A stretch of DNA of 64,000 nt, from assembly GCF_004634245.1 (NCBI RefSeq), contig NZ_SJTF01000003.1, forward strand, positions 1 to 64,000, in the 5' to 3' direction. The translations under genes were made by a program, and so were the position numbers. Positions 61,099-64,000 of the stretch are shown here, one piece after another (position 1 is the first letter of the stretch; each line of letters starts with the position of its first letter). Under the pieces are notes generated by a model. The model made no database searches. It had not been told where the DNA came from and saw only the letters and a list, made by a program, of their open reading frames with translations. The stretch is from Flavobacterium foetidum. GTDB taxonomy: Bacteria; Bacteroidota; Bacteroidia; Flavobacteriales; Flavobacteriaceae.

Positions 61099-61641
61099 AT
61101 GTCTTCAGCAAATCAAATTGAAATTCCGTTAAGCAAGAAAAAAATGTTTTTATCATTAGTCATTTCAGTTCTTTTTATCTGTCTCGGGATTTGGTTCTTA
61201 ACAGCTCCTCCAACCAGCAATCATCCCATTTATGGAAATCCAATATTGTTTTTCTCCTGTGGTATAGTTTCGGTTATTTTTTTCGGATATGCAGGATTTA
61301 CAATCTTCAAAAAACTAGGAGACAAAAAGCCTGGTTTACTAATTAATTCTGAAGGAATTACCGACAATTCAAGCAATATTGCTGCCGGAATTGTTTTGTG
61401 GAGCGACATTACGAGAATTAGTACTGTCAATGTAATGAATCAGAAATTTTTAATCATTGCGGTAAAAAATCCAAACGAATACATCAACCGACAAAGCGGA
61501 ATTCTGAAAAGGAAAACGGCAGAAATGAATTACAAAACGTATGGTTCACCCATCAGCATCTCAGCAAATACACTGAAAACTAATTTTAAGGATTTGTATG
61601 ATTTGCTGCAAAGAAAATTTAATGAAAATAAAACCGAATAA
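61099..61641 (+). CDS. STM3941 family membrane protein
   Basis: A 180-aa protein with two N-terminal membrane helices (about 14-34 and 49-69) and a C-terminal PH-like cytosolic domain (GDKKPGLLINSEGITDNSS, VLWSDITRISTVNVMNQKFLIIAVKNP, SISANTLKTNFKDLYDLLQ). This is the pattern of the STM3941 family. Function unknown. The next gene starts 2 bases after the stop, so the two are probably one operon. Confidence 0.78.
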   Translation: MSSANQIEIPLSKKKMFLSLVISVLFICLGIWFLTAPPTSNHPIYGNPILFFSCGIVSVIFFGYAGFTIFKKLGDKKPGLLINSEGITDNSSNIAAGIVLWSDITRISTVNVMNQKFLIIAVKNPNEYINRQSGILKRKTAEMNYKTYGSPISISANTLKTNFKDLYDLLQRKFNENKTE

Positions 61642-61643
61642 AA

Positions 61644-62138
61644 ATGAAAAACTTCGACTGGACTTCTTTCACCAAAAAAATAGCCGTTAAAGCTAAAATC
61701 GGCGAAATCTATAACGCTTGGACAATTGCAAATGAACTTGAAAAATGGTTTCTCGAAAAGGTTTCTTTTTTTGATGCCAATCAGGAACCAATTGACAAAA
61801 ACAGAAACATTACAGAAAACAGTTCTTATGAATGGCTTTGGTATTTGTACGATGATGCCATGAAAGGAAAAATCACTTCTGCTAACGGAAAGGACTTTTT
61901 ACAGTTTACATTTGAAGGAAATTGCTTGGTCGATATAAAATTGAGCGAAACAAATGGTTATACGATAGTTGAACTTCGTCATCATAATATTCCAACAGAC
62001 GATTCGTCTAAACAATACATAAGACTAGGCTGTTCCAACGGCTGGCATTTTTATTTGACCAATTTAAAATCGGTTTACGAAGGCGGACTGGATTTAAGAA
62101 ATAAAGATGAGGATTTGAATCCTATGATTAATAATTAA
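61644..62138 (+). CDS. SRPBCC (AHSA1-like) domain protein
   Basis: A 164-aa START/AHSA1-type fold: KKIAVKAKIGEIYNAWTIANELEKWFLEKVSF at the N-terminus and LGCSNGWHFYLTNLKSVYEGGLDLR at the C-terminus are the hallmark ends of the family. Such proteins bind hydrophobic ligands or act as stress chaperone-like factors. The ligand is unknown. It follows the STM3941 gene with a 2-base gap. Confidence 0.8.
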   Translation: MKNFDWTSFTKKIAVKAKIGEIYNAWTIANELEKWFLEKVSFFDANQEPIDKNRNITENSSYEWLWYLYDDAMKGKITSANGKDFLQFTFEGNCLVDIKLSETNGYTIVELRHHNIPTDDSSKQYIRLGCSNGWHFYLTNLKSVYEGGLDLRNKDEDLNPMINN

Positions 62139-62180
62139 AAGAATATTTATACAATAATACTTTTTAACACTTCTATAAAA

Positions 62181-62318
62181 ATGAAGACTTATTTTGTTGA
62201 CTCATTTACAAATGAAAAATTTAAAGGAAATCCAGCTGCAGTTTGCCTTCCAGAAACAGTCTTAGACTCGGAAATGATGCAAAATATATGGAAGAAACAA
62301 GTTTCCACACATAGCTAA
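62181..62318 (+). pseudogene. 5' stump of a PhzF-family isomerase gene, truncated by a repeat
   Basis: The frame opens MKTYFVDSFTNEKFKGNPAA with VCLPETVLDSEMMQNI, the unmistakable start of a PhzF (phenazine biosynthesis-like) protein. It is then replaced by repeat-encoded WKKQVSTHS and a stop. The usual continuation (AxEMNLSETAF) is missing and only about 36 of roughly 260 residues remain. The break coincides with the edge of the MITE-like repeat at 62287. The rest of the gene is not seen nearby. Confidence 0.82.
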
Positions 62319-62408
62319 ACTATGTGCATTTAAACTAGTGAAACGCCTTTTTTAAGTTTAATTAAACTATGTTTCTATGTGTTGAAAATAATTTCACCCA
62401 ACGAGTTA
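62287..62408. mobile_element. Partial copy of the MITE-like element
   Basis: Matches about 414-530 at the left of the window (tggaagaaacaa, cacatagctaaactatgtg, aaacgccttttttaagttt, cacccaacgagtt) with few differences. The left terminal arm is missing, and the copy joins phzF coding sequence directly. It therefore looks like a one-ended or later deleted insertion. Confidence 0.78.
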
Positions 62409-62422
62409 TAAAAAAACAATTT

Positions 62423-62854
62423 ATGAATATTAGAAAATTAAGAATTCAGCCGTTCGAAAACCTAGATTCTTTCAAAATTGATCTGTTACACTCATTAAAA
62501 ATGTATGATCATAACAAGAATTGTTTACTGGAGTTTGAAACCAGACTAGATAATTATCTTAACAGAAACAAGGATACAGCAATCGAAATTAAAATTGATT
62601 TAGAAAAATTCTATAAGTCTATTTACGATAAAAAATTTCGAACTTTTGAAAGATATAAACGAGAGATTCCCGAAAATTATCCGTGGGGCGCTTCAAACAT
62701 GGAGACACAGGCCTATTACGATCCAATTGTCTGCGATGAACAATATTATAAAGATGTTGAACAAACAGAAAAAGAGGCTCAATTACAATTAAGTGAAATG
62801 CTTTTAGAAATTGAATATTTAAATAGTAAAGAACGAATTTCAATACTATTTTAA
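62423..62854 (+). CDS. Hypothetical protein
   Basis: A 143-aa soluble, highly charged protein, not recognised. It is helical with a Tyr/Glu-rich end (YYDPIVCDEQYYKDVEQTEKEAQ split over 100-125). The start is set at the ATG at 62423, because the in-frame sequence upstream lies inside the repeat at 62287-62408. It follows the phzF stump on the same strand. Confidence 0.58.
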   Translation: MNIRKLRIQPFENLDSFKIDLLHSLKMYDHNKNCLLEFETRLDNYLNRNKDTAIEIKIDLEKFYKSIYDKKFRTFERYKREIPENYPWGASNMETQAYYDPIVCDEQYYKDVEQTEKEAQLQLSEMLLEIEYLNSKERISILF

Positions 62855-63117
62855 TGGGGTTGTCTCAAAAATAAAGCTCCTTTTTGGTAAGCTTCGGAGA
62901 AGTATCATATTTATAGAAAAAGGTAAATGTATACACTATAAAGCTCCATAGGAGCGACATGTTTTTTTTAAAATCTATACTATTATGTCGCTCCTCTGGA
63001 GCTTTTTTCATTTTGTTATTGAAATTCTATAAATATTGTACCCCTCTGGGGTTTATGGAAGTTTTTTTGCAAATATTACCTTTTGCCGAAAGAGGCTGTC
63101 TTTTGCGACAGCCCCTT
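62855..63117. repeat. Nested palindromic element ('aaagctccataggagcgacat')
   Basis: The inner arms aaagctccataggagcgac (from 62940) and gtcgctcctctggagcttt (to about 63004) differ by one base. The outer arms ggggttgtctcaaaaa (62855) and ttttgcgacagcccc (to 63113) form an imperfect second inverted repeat. A plus-strand ORF here is only element sequence. MITE-like; no transposase nearby. Confidence 0.78.
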
Positions 63118-63146
63118 TTTTATTTTGTCCATAGCAGCAAATACTA

Positions 63147-63524
63147 TTAAGCCTCTACTTCTACCTTTAAAATTTCGAGTTTCAAATTTCCTTTTTTAGC
63201 CGGCCATTCTACAACATCGCCTACTTTGTAACCAACCATGGCAATACCTTCATCTGAAAGAACCGAAATTTTGTTTTTGCTTACTTTCACTTTTTCGGGA
63301 CCAACCAAAAGAATTGTTTTTTCTTCATTTTTGACATGGTCTTTATACGTTACTTTTCTGTTTACAGAAACAATATCTTCAGGCAGATTTCTTCTTAAGA
63401 CTTGGGTGGCGTGTTTTAATTCGTCCAATAGAAGTTCTTCTTCATGAGGCGTTACTTTTTTTCTTCGTACGTGATCTTTAATTAAATCGTAAGTTCCAGT
63501 GGTTAAAACAATATTTTGTGACAT
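63147..63524 (-). CDS. GreA/GreB-family transcription elongation factor
   Basis: A 125-aa protein from the ATG at 63524 (MSQNIVLTTGTYDLIKDHVR). The N-terminal part is short and helical. The C-terminal FKBP-like domain has VSVNRKVTYKDHVKNEEKTI, ISVLSDEGIAMVGYKVGDVVEWP and KLEILKVEVEA, typical of GreA/GreB C-terminal domains. It is shorter than true GreA (about 158 aa) and looks like the Rnk/short Gre-type regulators. An in-frame extension upstream of 63524 was not used because it does not resemble the family. Confidence 0.82.
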   Translation of the reverse strand: MSQNIVLTTGTYDLIKDHVRRKKVTPHEEELLLDELKHATQVLRRNLPEDIVSVNRKVTYKDHVKNEEKTILLVGPEKVKVSKNKISVLSDEGIAMVGYKVGDVVEWPAKKGNLKLEILKVEVEA

Positions 63525-63887
63525 GATTTTCTTGTTTGGATCATTTTCATACAGAACGACATTCAACTCTTCACTGAATATCTGACAGCCCAACACAATT
63601 CAGTTATATTTTATCCTGAATGAAAATGGAAGTTTTAAAAAAAATGAGCTTGATAAAAAGGTAATCCCTGTCTAGAGTTGTGACAGGGCAAAAGGAATAA
63701 ACTCTTTTGAGCTTCTTAAGAAAGTATCGTCATGCAAATACAGCAATGCGCTCATTAGGCACATCAAAGAACTGTTTATTAAGTAAAAATTTGCAGTGAT
63801 CATCATAAACTTATTATCGTGACAATATAAGGCTTTTTTAGATATTCTGTAAGAAAAAAAAGTATATTTACATAAAAACTTTTCAAG

Positions 63888-64000
63888 ATGAAAACGCACA
63901 CCACTAATTATTTTGATACTTTCATAGAAGTTGCTACAGATACCAAAGCAGACAGCGGTACAAAACCGCCATCAAAAGAAAAAAAGACGGTTGCCGAAAT
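63888..64000 (+). CDS. DUF6157-like protein, N-terminal part (runs off the window)
   Basis: The frame opens MKTHTTNYFDTFIEVATDTK and continues ADSGTKPPSKEKKTVAE up to the window end. The TTNYFDTFIEVA...KPP...KKTVA pattern matches the start of DUF6157 proteins (from memory). Only 37 codons are visible. Function unknown. Confidence 0.62.
   Translation, partial: MKTHTTNYFDTFIEVATDTKADSGTKPPSKEKKTVAE

Noticed and set aside
62959-63150. A 63-codon plus-strand ORF
   Set aside because: It reads through the nested palindromic element at 62855-63117 and overlaps the 3' end of the Gre-family gene.
63672-63899. A 75-codon minus-strand ORF ending in a hairpin loop
   Set aside because: The last part (LLYLHDDTFLRSSKEF) looks protein-like and a ccctgtc/gacaggg hairpin is at its end. 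It overlaps the promoter and start of the DUF6157 gene and has no recognisable family. Unresolved, not claimed.

Overview
The window looks like chromosomal DNA of a gliding member of the Bacteroidota, most likely a Flavobacterium close to F. johnsoniae. The evidence is low G+C, a gldI gene, a protein with a type IX secretion (T9SS) C-terminal sorting domain, many SPII lipoproteins, promoters of the TAnnTTTG type, and almost no Shine-Dalgarno sequences. The species cannot be fixed by reading alone. No rRNA, tRNA, CRISPR array or complete insertion sequence was recognised.

Layout. 1-775: duplicated non-coding DNA with a MITE-like inverted-repeat element. 0.8-4.7 kb: nrnA, gldI and two cyclophilin-FKBP fusion isomerases in one probable operon. 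4.9-10.4 kb: transporter, DoxX-like protein, aquaporin, sterol-desaturase-type hydroxylase, DUF2805 protein, M61 peptidase. 10.4-14.7 kb: GH92 mannosidase and hypothetical proteins. 14.8-19.9 kb: purM and type III glutamine synthetase facing a type II glutamine synthetase. 20-25.6 kb: TerC, T9SS cargo, lipoprotein, esterase, AraC regulator. 25.6-29.6 kb: four paralogous small secreted 'YAIDG' proteins, two of them identical, under a repeated upstream element. 29.6-31.2 kb: small genes among REP-like hairpins. 31.3-39 kb: fused acyl-CoA mutase IcmF, L,D-transpeptidase, Coa1-like protein, DUF4197 lipoprotein, PurU. 39.3-43.7 kb: catalase, a repeat-rich gap, BtuF-like protein, PyrF. 43.9-50.4 kb: a stress cluster (Dps, CsbD, AraC-type regulator, response regulator, CHASE3 histidine kinase, lipoprotein, beta-barrel, lmo0937, YtxH, holin-like). 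51-54.7 kb: DUF5723, prfA, an exported protein. 54.8-62.9 kb: an accessory stretch with a GmrSD-like DUF262/DUF1524 protein, orphan small proteins, a DUF1778-GNAT toxin-antitoxin pair, a frameshifted DUF3592 gene and a phzF stump cut by the same MITE-like repeat seen at the left edge. 63-64 kb: a GreA/GreB-family factor and the start of a DUF6157 gene.

The most interesting signals are not in large genes. (1) In the gap between katA and the BtuF-like gene, a 19-codon ORF encoding MSDICNVINWLFIILVLVS occurs twice, 492 bases apart. It is identical base for base, its 5' flanks have diverged, and each copy is followed by a terminator hairpin and a long inverted repeat. This arrangement suggests an unannotated tandem small-membrane-peptide locus, possibly like the type I toxins. 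(2) The YAIDG genes share an upstream block with an AACC-N6-GGTT dyad, present five times between 25.6 and 28.4 kb. One copy lies in front of the neighbouring AraC gene, which suggests a dedicated regulon. (3) Near-identity of two YAIDG genes stops abruptly inside older homology, as expected for gene conversion. These readings are inferences; the repeats, reading frames and spacings are read directly from the sequence.
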